This document shows positions 52,380 to 63,424 of a stretch of DNA of 64,000 nt, one piece after another (positions within the stretch are counted from its first letter, which is position 1; each line of letters opens with the position of its first letter). The translations under genes and the position numbers were made by a program. This DNA is from Glandiceps talaboti (Eukaryota > Hemichordata > Enteropneusta > Spengelidae), in NCBI RefSeq assembly GCF_964340395.1, contig NC_135565.1, positions 1,202,001 through 1,266,000 of the forward strand, given 5' to 3'. The notes under the pieces were generated by a model. The model ran no database searches. It was not told the DNA's origin and worked only from the letters and a program-made list of their open reading frames with translations.

Positions 52380-52648
52380 TTAGACAATAGGAAATGCTGT
52401 AAATAATCTATTAATTGCATGGGGTTCCAGCGGTCTGAAACGGAAACTGATTTCCTTCTCCTTCAACCTCAATCGATTCTCATCGCCAGAAACCTTACAA
52501 ATTCCTGAAATCGACATATCTTATACACTATGAACGTTGGTAGTAAAATGCATAGTTACAGGATAGTTACGATTCTTTTGTCTGGTAAGACGGATATATT
52601 TCATGAAACGATCACCAAGATGACCTACAGTCGAACCTATATATAAAA
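52380..52648 (-). pseudogene. GIY-YIG endonuclease relic of a Penelope-like element
   Basis: Minus-strand translation starts at YIGSTVGHLGDRFMKYI and continues with NYPVTMHF and HSV. After one in-frame stop it continues SISGICKV, then DENRLRLKEKEISF, then LEPHAINR, ending at a stop at 52380-52382. The YIGST start, the H-F and E-N spacing, and the terminal L-x-P-x-x-x-N block fit the GIY-YIG nuclease domain at the C-terminus of Penelope-type retroelements, which cuts target DNA. The upstream reverse-transcriptase part is absent; a (CATA)n tract takes its place. One internal stop shows decay. A stand-alone GIY-YIG gene is less likely. Confidence 0.72.
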
Positions 52649-52692
52649 TGTATGTATGTATGTATGTATGTATGTATGTATGTATGTATGTA

Positions 52693-52753
<61 letters not shown>
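52649..52753. repeat. (ATGT)n then (GT)n compound microsatellite
   Basis: ATGT units run at 52649-52698, followed by an uninterrupted GT run to about 52753. It abuts the GIY-YIG relic. Confidence 0.97.
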
Positions 52754-52757
<4 letters not shown>

Positions 52758-52859
52758 TGACTCACTGGACACTATCTGTCAATTATACATTAACCAATAT
52801 TTTGTTACAGATTGAAAATCAAATCAAGAGTGTACAATTTTATCACTTTTAATAAGCTT

Positions 52860-53145
52860 ACCGAGTTCACCGTCTTTAAGCACTTTTAAGACTAATTTTA
52901 TAGAAGCATATTTTAAATGAGTTTTATTGATTCCTGCATATTGTATTTAATTTGTATATGATTCCTGCATATTGTATTTAATTTGTATATGATTTTGTGT
53001 TTTATTCTGAAGTAACTGTTTTTCCTGTTTTGTTGTCTTTTAGAGGGTCCTGGGGAAGACTAGCTTTTAGCTAACCAGGTTATCTGTATGATTCTTAACC
53101 CTCTTTAAATAAAGTTTAAATAAATAAAATAAATAAATAAAACCA
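52860..53145 (+). mobile_element. 3' tail of a LINE with (AAAT)n end
   Basis: A short degraded coding end (ACCGTCTTTAAGCACTTT region) is followed by a 3' region with a 33-bp duplication (GATTCCTGCATATTGTATTT at about 52930 and 52963). Then come GAGGGTCCTGGGGAAGACTA, AATAAAG and a terminal AAATAAATAAAT tail. This layout fits the 3' end of a CR1/Jockey-type LINE. The main body is missing. Confidence 0.6.
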
Positions 53146-54440
53146 ACCAATCTAATGTTATTACCTGCAAAACTTTGGCTTAATATGAGGATCAATTAAA
53201 AACTATGTATAAACAGTTACCATGGTGATGTGAGGGACAAATTCTATTTTGTAATCTATTTTTGATAGACGAACTCACATTGTATGATGTCAATGTATTA
53301 CATGGGTGTATGTATACTGTGTGTACAATAATAGTGTCAGGGGTTGATGGAAACTATTGGGGAAAAAAAACATGTTGAATGTTGGTGTGATTGCATTTGA
53401 TACAGAGAAGACTATATTGTAAGGAACATTACAGTCTTTTTATTGTTATTGGTATCTAGTGTATTTCTAATATATGTATCTTCGATCATTTTAGTTCTAA
53501 AATGTCTCTTCGACCAAGAAGATTTTTAAAAATATTTTTGATAATCTCTAATTGGTGTTTCAGCTAAGTGTCTTTATTTAAGTTCAGTAAAGTTGAATAC
53601 TGTATGATTGACAGATTTAGATTTAATACGTCGTCATGGTGACATTACAGTCCGTATTTTATCACCATTTACAGTTCCTGTGTCTGCTCATAATTAATGT
53701 CTGCGTATTTCGTTTAAAATTATTCAAGAAGTATCCGTGTCGTTTCTATGAGATCTCTGACATTGATTGTTAAATTGTCAATAATGTACAGATATCTGAG
53801 GACTAAAGAATTCATCAGTCATGTAGTGACTAGGGTGATATTGGTATTCTAGACAAAAGAATGTCTCTCCATCAGCGATAATAATTCGACTTTATCAGTG
53901 GGATTTGTTGTTTTGTAGTTCTCCAAATGTTTTTGTCTATGAGATGGATTTCATAGATTAAGAGTGTTACTATATAGAGAGTTGTTCATCAGGGAAACAT
54001 ACGTCCTGTGACGTCGTTGCTAATTTTATGAAGGCGACCGATTTTATTGAACTGTGTGGTCTTTATGAATATAGATTGCTATAACAAATTATACAGTTAT
54101 ACATATATGTAAATGAATTGGAATTATGCCAAACCTTTCCGGCCATGTTTTGTTAAATAATTAGCACTTACAACATTTCTGTACCCCCCCCCCACACACA
54201 CAGTAGATACGCTTATAGGTAGGTACTCAAGAGAAGTGTAAAATAGGGGGAATTTGCCGTTGACACGCACACGTCAAATGACATATTGTGTATTCTGCCG
54301 TTGACACGTATTGTGTATTCTGCCCGGCGTAGGGAATAAACTCAAGATTGAGAATTATTACGTATGTGATACTTACTTCCTATGTGTATGTAGTGTTCCC
54401 ACTCTACCCGTAGAAAAAAAGACAAAAAGTTAAAATAAAT
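53146..54440. other. unique intronic sequence
   Basis: About 1.3 kb with no ORF, RNA or element that I can support. A short homopolymer C run followed by CACACA lies at about 54185-54202. Confidence 0.6.
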
Positions 54441-54448
54441 CACACACG

Positions 54449-54490
<42 letters not shown>
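54441..54490. repeat. (CA)n/(CG)n dinucleotide microsatellite
   Basis: Alternating CA with a short CGCGCGCG centre, about 50 bp; potential Z-DNA-forming sequence. Confidence 0.96.
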
Positions 54491-54493
<3 letters not shown>

Positions 54494-54583
54494 CCATGGG
54501 TTACAAGATTCAGAAGTTACGTGACCTGTGATCTTTTACACTACTGTGAACCGCACATAGAATATATATAGTCTACTACACTA

Positions 54584-54675
54584 TAGACAATGTCCCATCT
54601 ACCTGATAGACAATGTCCCATCTACCTGATAGACAATGTCCCATCTACCTGATAGACAATGTCCCATCTACCTGA
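54584..54675. repeat. 23-bp unit, four exact copies
   Basis: Four consecutive identical copies contain TAGACAATGTCCCATC and end in TACCTGA. Confidence 0.97.
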
Positions 54676-54807
54676 TAAACTAAAACAATTTGATGTAGCC
54701 ACAAAAAAGTTGTCATTGCCTTCATGTGTAGATTTGAACATAGGAGATATTTAAGCCATGTCTGACCAATTCCAACATTCTACTCGACTAGATTTATAAC
54801 GCCATTA

Positions 54808-57800
54808 CAGTTTGTTATTACATGTATTACTCTCAATTCTAAGTCAGTTTGTTATTACTCTCAATGCTAAGTCAGTTTGTTATTACTCTGAATTCTAAGT
54901 CAGTTTGTTATTACTCTCAATTCTAAGTCAGTTTTTGTTATTACTCTCAATTCTAAGTCAGTTTGTTATTACTCTCAATGCTAAGTCAGTTTGTTATTAC
55001 TCTCAATGCTAAGTCAGTTTTTGTTATTACTCTCAATTCTAAGTCAGTTTTTGTTATTACTCTCAATTCTAAGTCAGTTTGTTATTACTCTCAATTCTAA
55101 TTCAGTTTGTTATTACTCTCAATTCTAATTCAGTTTGTTATTACTCTCAATCCTAAGTCAGTTTTTGTTATTACTCTCAATTCTAATTCAGTTTGTTATT
55201 ACTCTCAATTCTAAGTCAGTTTGTTATTACTCTCAATTCTAAGTCAGTTTTTGTTATTACTCTCAATTCTAAGTCAGTTTTTGTTATTACTCTCAATTCT
55301 AAGTCAGTTTGTTATTACTCTCAATTCTAAGTGTTTGTTATTACTCTCAATTCTAAGTCAGTTTGTTATTACTCTCAATGCTAAGTCAGTTTTTGTTATT
55401 ACTCTCAATTCTAAGTCAGTTTGTTATTACTCTCAATTGTAAGTCAGTTAGTTATTACTCTCAATTCTAAGTCAGTTTTTGTTATTACTCTCAATTCTAA
55501 GTCAGTTAGTTCTTACTCTCAATTCTAAGTCAGTTTTTGTTATTACTCTCAATTCTAAGTCAGTTTGTTATTACTCTCAATTCTAATTCAGTTAGTTATT
55601 ACTCTCAATTCTAAGTCAGTTTTTGTTATTACTCTCAATTCTAAGTCAGTTTGTTATTACTCTCAATTCTAATTCAGTTAGTTATTACTCTCAATTCTAA
55701 GTCAGTTTTTGTTATTACTCTCAATGCTAAGTCAGTTTGTTATTACTCTCAATTCTAATTCAGTTAGTTATAACTCTCAATTCTAAGTCAGTTTTTGTTA
55801 TTACTCTCAATTCTAAGTCAGTTTGTTATTACTCTCAATTCTAATTCAGTTAGTTATTACTCTCAATTCTAAGTCAGTTTTTGTTATTACTCTCAATTCT
55901 AAGTCAGTTTGTTATTACTCTCAATTCTAAGTCAATTTGTTATTACTCTCAATTCTATTTCAGTTAGTTATTACTCTCAATGCTAAGTCAGTTTGTTATT
56001 ACTCTCAATTCTAATTCAGTTAGTTATTACTCTCAATTCTAAGTCAGTTTTTGTTATTACTCTCAATGCTAAGTCAGTTTGTTATTACTCTCAATTCTAA
56101 GTCAGTTTGTTATTACTCTCAATTCTAAGTCAGTTTGTTATTACTCTCAATGCTAAGTCAGTTTGTTATTACTCTCAATGCTAAGTCAGTTAGTTATTAC
56201 TCTCAATGCTAAGTCAGTTTTTGTTATTACTCTCAATTCTAAGTCAGTTTGTTATTACTCTCAATTCTAAGTCAGTTTGTTATTACTCTCAATTCTAAGT
56301 CAGTTAGTTATTACTCTCAATGCTAAGTCAGTTTTTGTTATTACTCTCAATTCTAAGTCAGTTTTTGTTATTACTCTCAATTCTAAGTCAGTTTGTTATT
56401 ACTCTCAATTCTAAGTCAGTTAGTTATTACTCTCAATTCTAAGTCAGTTTGTTATTACTCTCAATTCTAAGTCAGTTAGTTCTTACTCTCAATTCTAAGT
56501 CAGTTTTTGTTATTACTCTCAATTCTAAGTCAGTTTGTTATTACTCTCAATTCTAATTCAGTTAGTTATTACTCTCAATTTTAAGTCAGTTTTTGTTATT
56601 ACTCTCAATTCTAAGTCAGTTTGTTATTACTCTCAATTCTAATTCAGTTAGTTATTACTCTCAATTCTAAGTCAGTTTTTGTTATTACTCTCAATGCTAA
56701 GTCAGTTTGTTATTACTCTCAATTCTAATTCAGTTAGTTATAACTCTCAATTCTAAGTCAGTTTTTGTTATTACTCTCAATTCTAAGTCAGTTTGTTATT
56801 ACTCTCAATTCTAATTCAGTTAGTTATTACTCTCAATTCTAAGTCAGTTTTTGTTATTACTCTCAATTCTAAGTCAGTTTGTTATTACTCTCAATTCTAA
56901 GTCAATTTGTTATTACTCTCAATTCTATTTCAGTTAGTTATTACTCTCAATGCTAAGTCAGTTTGTTATTACTCTCAATTCTAATTCAGTTAGTTATTAC
57001 TCTCAATTCTAATTCAGTTTTTGTTATTACTCTCAATGCTAAGTCAGTTTGTTATTACTCTCAATTCTAAGTCAGTTTGTTATTACTCTCAATTCTAAGT
57101 CAGTTTGTTATTACTCTCAATGCTAAGTCAGTTTGTTATTACTCTCAATTCTAAGTCAGTTAGTTATTACTCTCAATGCTAAGTCAGTTTTTGTTATTAC
57201 TCTCAATTCTAAGTCAGTTTGTTATTACTCTCAATTCTAAGTCAGTTTGTTATTACTCTCAATTCTAAGTCAGTTAGTTATTACTCTCAATGCTAAGTCA
57301 GTTTTTGTTATTACTCTCAATTCTAAGTCAGTTTTTGTTATTACTCTCAATTCTAAGTCAGTTTGTTATTACTCTCAATTCTAAGTCAGTTAGTTCTTAC
57401 TCTCAATTTTAAGTAAGTTTTTGTTATTACTCAATTTTAAGTCAGTTTGTTATTACTCTCAATTCTAAGTCAGTTTGTTATTACTCTCAATTTTAAGTCA
57501 CTTTGTTATTACTGTCAATTCTAAGTCAGTTAGTTATTACTCTCAATTTTAAGTCAGTTTTTGTTATTACTCTCAATTCTAAGTCAGTTTGTTATTACTC
57601 TCAATTCTAAGTCAGTTTGTTATTACTCTCAATTCTAAGTCAGTTTTTGTTATTACTCTCAATTCTAAGTCAGTTTTTGTTATTACTCTCAATTCTAAGT
57701 CAGTTAGTTATTACTCTCAATGCTAAGTCAGTTTTTGTTATTACTCTCAATTCTAAGTCAGTTTTTGTTATTACTCTCAATTCTAAGTCAGTTTGTTATT

Positions 57801-58165
57801 ACTCTCAATTCTAAGTCAGTTAGTTCTTACTCTCAATTTTAAGTAAGTTTTTGTTATTACTCTCAATTTTAAGTCAGTTTGTTATTACTCTCAATTCTAA
57901 GTCAGTTTGTTATTACTCTCAATTCTAAGTCAGTTTGCTATTACTCTCAATTTTAAGTCACTTTGTTATTACATGTATTACTCTCAGTTTGTTATTATTC
58001 TTAATTCTAAGTCACTTTGTTATTACATGTATTACTCTGAGTTTGTTATTATTCTTAATTCTAAGTCGTTTTGTTATTACATGTATTACTCTCAGTTAGT
58101 TATTATTCTTAATTCTAAGTCAGTTTGTTATTACTCTTAAGTCTAAGTCAGTTTGTTATTTATAA
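54808..58165. repeat. 28-bp minisatellite array, about 117 units
   Basis: Unit of 28 bp (GTTATTACTCTCAATTCTAA core) with 30-bp GTTTTTGTT variants, plus GTTAGTT, AATGCTAAG and CTAATTCAG variants. A block of about 970 bp is duplicated in tandem: GTTAGTTCTTACTC recurs at 55501 and 56471, and GTTATAACTC marks are also 970 bp apart. The right end degenerates into ACATGTATTACTC-containing units. Short ORFs here are by-products. Confidence 0.99.
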
Positions 58166-58187
58166 GTCAAAAAAAAAGAAACAATTG

Positions 58188-58320
58188 TTTCTGGTCAGGA
58201 CTGTCTGTCTGAAATGGTGGGATGACGCGATTTTTTTCATTCTCAATAAACTGGTCACAGTCTCCTATTTATGGCAATTACTGTTCTTTTTATTTAGTTC
58301 TTTAGAGCAAGTGCAGGGTT
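58188..58320 (+). repeat. dispersed repeat copy (TTTCTGGTCAGGA family), plus strand
   Basis: It shares start and internal blocks with 45990-46122 on the other strand: TTTCTGGTCAGGA, ATGACGCGATTTTTT, ATTACTGTTCTTTTTATT and GAGCAAGTG. An A-rich run precedes it. It is probably a degraded mobile-element segment of unknown type. Confidence 0.7.
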
Positions 58321-59516
58321 CTCCACGACTATTAAAGAGGTGGTGTAATTTGCATATTAATTTGCATATCACCAGCATATTTTTCAGATCATAATATTAG
58401 AGAGTGAAAAAATGTTAAAAAGGCTTACAATCAATTAAATTCTCATTTTATCCATTCAGCAAACTTGAATACATGTTTGTGTGTGACGAATTTGGGCTAT
58501 GAATATTACAGAATATGTACGTGTGCTTATGTGGGTGACAAAACATGGCTGCCGTATCGTATGGATAGTATCGTTCTACGGCAATCACGATTCACATCCG
58601 AACTTAATCATCTAGGACAGTAATTCTAACACGGAACTGTACCGGGGTAGTAATTCTTTAAGACTAAGTACAAATTTTAAGTTTTCATTCATCGACATAA
58701 AAGCAAAACTGGTCATGACGTCGTATGCGTACTATTACGTGTACGGGACATGCGGGAAGGCTTGGAAAATCTGATTTACCCGGGTACCGTCTTCGATCTT
58801 GCTCTACTTGTACTACGGTATTACAGGGAATCGTTTAGGGTGTAAACTGTTTTCAATTTTGTTTCGACTAGCATTGTTATTATCGAGGCGATACACATTG
58901 AAATGTGTACGTGGGGTAGATGCTTGTTCATGACTGTGTTGGTTCTGCAGGTGTCTCAGGGAGGGGGCATGGGGAAACACAAAAAAGACCGACTCGCGAT
59001 GCGCGCGCCGACCAGAAATAATAATTTTTTTTTTTTTTTTTTTTGGGGGGGGCCTAATCTCAATTCTAAGTTATCTGATGTCAACATATAGCTAGTGTAC
59101 AACAACACAGGTAAAAGTCAAGTTAATTTCCCATAGAAATCTGGTCAGTCGACCTTAGAAACCAGGGAGGTGTTTACTGCATAAAATGTGAACTAAGTTG
59201 CTATGTTAAATCATTAATACTTTATGATCCATAACAGCTGACAGTTCACACAGTCCTCACTGCACGCACAGACAAATATTTATTGAAGGTAGTATACAGG
59301 GTTATTTGCCATTTCCTAACATATTTCAGGAAACATACTCTGAAAGAAACTATTGAAGATGATATTACTGTTGATAAAATTTCAAGAAGTATAAGTATTT
59401 TTAAGGAGAGGGAATTCGAATGTTCGAGTTTTATTTCACATACAGTAGCTCTTGACATAAAAAAGGCTGTCTAAATTTACTTCTATGAAAAAAATTGCGA
59501 CTGAAATATTTAAATA
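58321..59516. other. unique intronic sequence
   Basis: About 1.2 kb. It has two ATTTGCAT octamers 12 bp apart (58348-58355 and 58360-58367), and a poly-T run followed by poly-G at about 59027-59050. Short ORFs up to about 63 residues look like chance. No gene is recognised. Confidence 0.55.
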
Positions 59517-61951
59517 TTGCCTCTACCCGTCACTACATTTCAATACTGCCTCTACCAGTTACTATATTTCAATACTGCCTCTATCCGTCACTATATTTCA
59601 ATACTGCCTCTATCCGTCACTGAATTCAATACTGTCTCTATCCGTCACTATATTTCAATACTGCCTCTACATGTCACTATATTTCAATACTACCTCTATC
59701 CATCACTATATTTCAATACTGCCTCTATCCGTCACTATATTTCAATACTGCCTCTATCCGTCACTATATTTCATTACTACCTCTACCCGTCACTATATTT
59801 CAATTCTGCCTCTATCCGTCACTATATTTCATTACTGCCTCTACCCGCCACTATATTTCATTACTGCCTCTATCCGATCCGTCACTATATTTCAATACTG
59901 CCTCTATCCGTCACTATATTTCAATACTGCCTCTATCCGTCACTATATTTCAATACTGCCTCTATCCGATCCGCCACTATATTTCAATACTGCCTCTACC
60001 CGTCACTATATTTCAATACTGCCTCTACCTGTCACTATATTTCATTACTGCCTCTATCCGTCACTATATTTCATTACTGCCTCTACCCGTCACTACATTT
60101 CAATTCTGCCTCTATCCGTCACTATATTTCAATACTGCCTCTACCCGCCACTATATTTCATTACTACCTCTACCCGTCACTATATTTCAATTCTGCCTCT
60201 ATCCGTCACTATATTTCAATACTGCCTCTACCCGCCACTATATTTCATTACTGCCTCTATCCGATCCGTCACTATATTTCAATACTGCCTCTACCTGTCA
60301 CTATATTTCATTACTGCCTCTATCCGTCACTATATTTCAATACTGCCTCTATCCGATCCGCCACTACATTGTATATTTCAATACTGCCTCTATCCGATCC
60401 GCCACTATATTTCAATACTGCCTCTACCCGTCACTATATTTCAATACTGCCTCTACCCGTCACTATATTTCAATACTGCCTCTACCCGTCACTATATTTC
60501 AATACTGCCTCTACATGTCACTATATTTCAATACTGCCTCTACCTGTCACTATATTTAAATATTGCCTCTACTCGTCACTATATTTCAATACTGCCTCTA
60601 CCTGTCACTATATTTAAATATTGCCTCTACTCGTCACTATATTTAAATACTGCCTCTATCCGTCACTATATTTCAATACTGCCTCTATCCGTCACTATAT
60701 TTCAATACTGCCTCTATCCGTCACTATATTTCAATACTGCCTCTACCTGTCACTATATTTCAATACTACCTCTACCCGTCACTATATTTCAATACTGCCT
60801 TTATCCGTCACTATATTTCAATACTGCCTCTACCCGTCACTATATTTCAATACTGCCTCTATCCGTCACTATATTTCAATACTGCCTCTACCCGTCACTA
60901 TATTTCAATACTGCCTCTACCCGTCACTATATTTCAATACTGCCTCTACCCGTCACTATATTTCAATACTGCCTCTACCTGTCACTATATTTCAATACTG
61001 CCTCTATCCGTCACTATATTTCAATACTGCCTCTATCCGTCACTGAATTCAATTTTGTCTCTACCCGTCACTATATTTCAATACTGCCTTTATCCGTCAC
61101 TATATTTCATTACTGCCTTTATCCGTCACTATATTTCAATACTGCCTCTATCCGTCACTATATTTCAATACTGTCTCTACCCGTCACCATATTTCAATAC
61201 TGCCTCTATCCGTCACTATATTTCAATACTGCCTCTACCCGTCACTATATTTCAATACTGTCTCTACCCGTCACTATATTTCAATACTGCCTCACCCGTC
61301 ACTATATTTCAATACTGCCTCTACCCGTCACTATATTTCAATACTGCCTCTATCCGTCACTATATTTCAATACTGCCTCACCCGTCACTATATTTCAATA
61401 CTGCCTCTACCCGTCACTATATTTCAATACTGCCTCTATCCGTCACTATATTTCAATACTGCCTTTATCCGTCACTATATTTCAATACTGCCTCTACCCG
61501 TCACTATATTTCAATACTGCCTCTACCCGTCACTGTATTTCAATACTGCCTCTATCCGTCACTATATTTCAAGACTGCCTCTATCCATCACTATATTTCA
61601 ATACTGCCTCTATCCATCACTATATTTGAATACTGCCTCTATCCATCACTATATTTCAATACTGCCTCTATCCATCACTATATTTCAATACTGCCTCTAC
61701 CTGTCACTATATTTCAATACTGCCTCTATCCGTCACTATATTTGAATACTGCCTCTATCCATCACTATATTTCAATACTGCCTCTATCCATCACTATATT
61801 TCAATACTGCCTCTATCCATCACTATATTTCAATACTGCCTCTATCCATCACTATATTTCAATACTGCCTCTACCTGTCACTATATTTCAATACTGCCTC
61901 TATCCGTCACTGTATTTCAATACTGCCTCTATCCGTCACTATATTTCAATG
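59517..61951. repeat. 29-bp minisatellite array, about 84 units, open in all plus frames
   Basis: Unit of 29 bp containing CACTATATTTCAATACTGCC and TCTA(C/T)CCGT. Some units gain five bases (CCGATCCG) or lose three (CCTCACCCG). Because 29 is not a multiple of 3 and the unit has no plus-strand stop in any frame, very long ORFs (up to 714 codons from 59485) run through, encoding an 87-bp, 29-residue reflected repeat. The array is intronic and antisense to the channel transcript. On the transcribed minus strand the unit contains TAG and TGA. I treat it as noncoding. Confidence 0.96.
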
Positions 61952-62292
61952 AAATATAATGACGGATATGATATGATATGAGACACACGGCTAAAAACAA
62001 GGACAACATGTGTATAGACTGATTAGATACAGCCCAAGGTAGTAACTAGTATTACTTTGGACCAATCCATGTTTGCGTAATATCCTTTGAAAAATAAAAA
62101 TTGCAAATCATTGAGTTTGTTATATTATAATTTGTTCAAGCTTCGACAAATGTAGACGCCAACGTGTACGAGTAATATGTCGAAGAAAGAATGAATGAAC
62201 CACAAAAAGTGTTACGTTGTATGTGCTGTAGTGTATAGTGACTGTTACAGTAAGAGACTCTACATTATGTGTGTTTATTTTACGAGACTTAC
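61952..62292 (-). other. intron sequence next to the exon 1 donor
   Basis: Unique AT-rich sequence between the 29-bp array and the donor site ACA|GTAAGT. No other feature is seen. Confidence 0.7.
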
Positions 62293-62919
62293 TGTAGCCC
62301 ATCTTGAGGAGTAAGGTTCTTCAAATAATGTCCATACTTTGGGTTGACACCTTTGCCACCAACTTTCCTTTTCAAAACCCCCGGATTCCTCAATACCGAA
62401 TCTTTTGGCAACATCGTCATCTTCATCTTCCAAATCATTATCCTCCCAATCCGGTCCATTCAATTTAGCCAATGTTTCCTGTGCATCCCGATGCTGTGTA
62501 TAATTCGACCAACAACACGGTTCAATTTGTTTCTCATCTATTCCCCAGAATTGCAGTTCTTCCTCGAAAAGCGGTCCACACACGTCGTTTGGACAATGTA
62601 ACTTACCAGTTCGGTAGTAGTTCAGGATCGCTAAAAACACACCCGGGTGCCTATCAAAAAAGAACTCCTTTGCTATAGGATCATAGTCTGCATTATTTGC
62701 CGTTGTCTGTGTCAACCAGGAAAGACGTGTATCGGGTATATTTCTCAGAGTTGACTTGTACGTTTCGTGGCGAACCCCACCGACATTGATGTACACGACA
62801 TTGTCTCGGCGTCGCGGCATCCCCGTTGTCTCTCCGGCAAGAGCATCTGTTTGTCCGCTAATCGAAAGTTTGTCTTCCCCATCGCCTCGCACTGAACGTT
62901 TACTCGAAGAGGCACTCAT
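62293..62919 (-). CDS. Shaw/Kv3-type voltage-gated K+ channel, exon 1 (T1 domain to S1 start)
   Basis: This exon encodes residues 1-209. The start ATG (62919-62917, context GTAAAATGAG) is the first in frame after an upstream stop at 62991-62989. The cytoplasmic T1/BTB tetramerisation domain runs from about 41 to 140: [37 protein letters not shown]. It carries the zinc-binding motif of non-Shaker T1 domains, with H108, C114, C135 and C136 (H-x5-C-x20-CC). An acidic stretch (158-169) precedes the S1 lead-in EPYSSRWAT. The exon ends at 62293 before GTAAGT in phase 0. Together with exon 2 it forms a plasma-membrane delayed-rectifier-like subunit. Absence of a basic ball-type N-terminus with a cysteine suggests no fast N-type inactivation, but this is inference. 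Confidence 0.95.
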
Positions 62920-63350
62920 TTTACAATACCTTGTCTTATGACACTTAGAGTTGTAAAGAATAACAAGACTTCCAGTCAATCTGTCATATCATCCTAACCA
63001 CATAGTTGAATTGGTTTACTACAGGAATCATCATATATCTCTTTTTACGCCATCACACCATAACACTTTGGACAAGTCTTCCTTCGATGTTGCTTCGATG
63101 TACCGACAAAAGTGCATTTAAACATCTAGGTTGTTTTGTTTGCTCATCCCTAGGTATTGTATATTCTCATTAGGCTGGTTGCTACATATTGTAATGATGA
63201 AAATATTGAAATTCACATGGCAACGAACACTGACATTCACATGCCAACGAGCATTGACATTAACTGAATAGGATCGCTACTGAACTGTTCGATAAAAGTT
63301 ATCAAAGATTCACAACCAATCACACAAAAGGACGCATGCGTAGAATGCCT
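62920..63350 (-). other. 5' flank or 5' UTR of the channel gene
   Basis: Unique sequence upstream of the start codon, with no in-frame ATG after the closing stop. A three-codon upstream ORF (ATG at 62987-62985, stop at 62978-62976) lies 66 bases upstream, if that region is transcribed. An inverted CCAAT on the minus strand is at about 63011-63015. The transcription start cannot be placed. Confidence 0.5.
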
Positions 63351-63374
63351 GCACCTGTCACTTAAGACAGGTGC
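63351..63374. promoter_or_regulatory. palindromic paired E-box upstream of the channel gene
   Basis: GCACCTGTC (63351-63359) and GACAGGTGC (63366-63374) are perfect inverted repeats around ACTTAA. Each arm contains a CACCTG/CAGGTG E-box, the class bound by Snail, ZEB and bHLH factors. It lies about 430 bp upstream of the start codon. Function is inferred from motif and position only. Confidence 0.5.
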
Positions 63375-63400
63375 GTTAAATCGATTTTAGATAGTAACCA

Positions 63401-63424
63401 TGACGTAGCCATTATTATGCAAAT
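63401..63424. promoter_or_regulatory. CRE-like half-site and POU octamer
   Basis: TGACGT (63401-63406) is a CRE half-site and ATGCAAAT (63417-63424) is an exact POU octamer. They are 10 bp apart and about 30-50 bp from the paired E-box. Regulatory use is inferred. Confidence 0.4.

Larger units (their letters stand above)
22339..62292 (-). other. 39,954-bp intron of the Shaw-like channel gene
   Basis: The donor (minus strand) is ACA|GTAAGT at 62292 and the acceptor is TTTTCATAG| at 22339. Splicing here keeps the frame (phase 0) and gives the expected continuity into S1: RWAT then FLAAISL. The intron holds four large minisatellite arrays, several microsatellites, a TIR element plus a second copy, two LINE remnants and a LINE tail, and a Penelope-like relic. 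No other host exon was recognised inside it. Confidence 0.9.

Noticed and set aside
59283-59474. 63-residue plus-strand ORF in unique sequence
   Set aside because: No recognisable domain, length within chance expectation, and no splice or promoter context.
59485-61629. 714-residue ORF as a repetitive protein gene
   Set aside because: All three plus frames are open because the 29-bp unit lacks stops. There is no start context, signal peptide or unique flanking coding sequence, and it is intronic to a minus-strand gene.
62920-62979. Upstream extension of the channel N-terminus by 20 residues
   Set aside because: The open frame upstream of 62919 has no ATG; it would begin at TTG, which is not a plausible eukaryotic start here.
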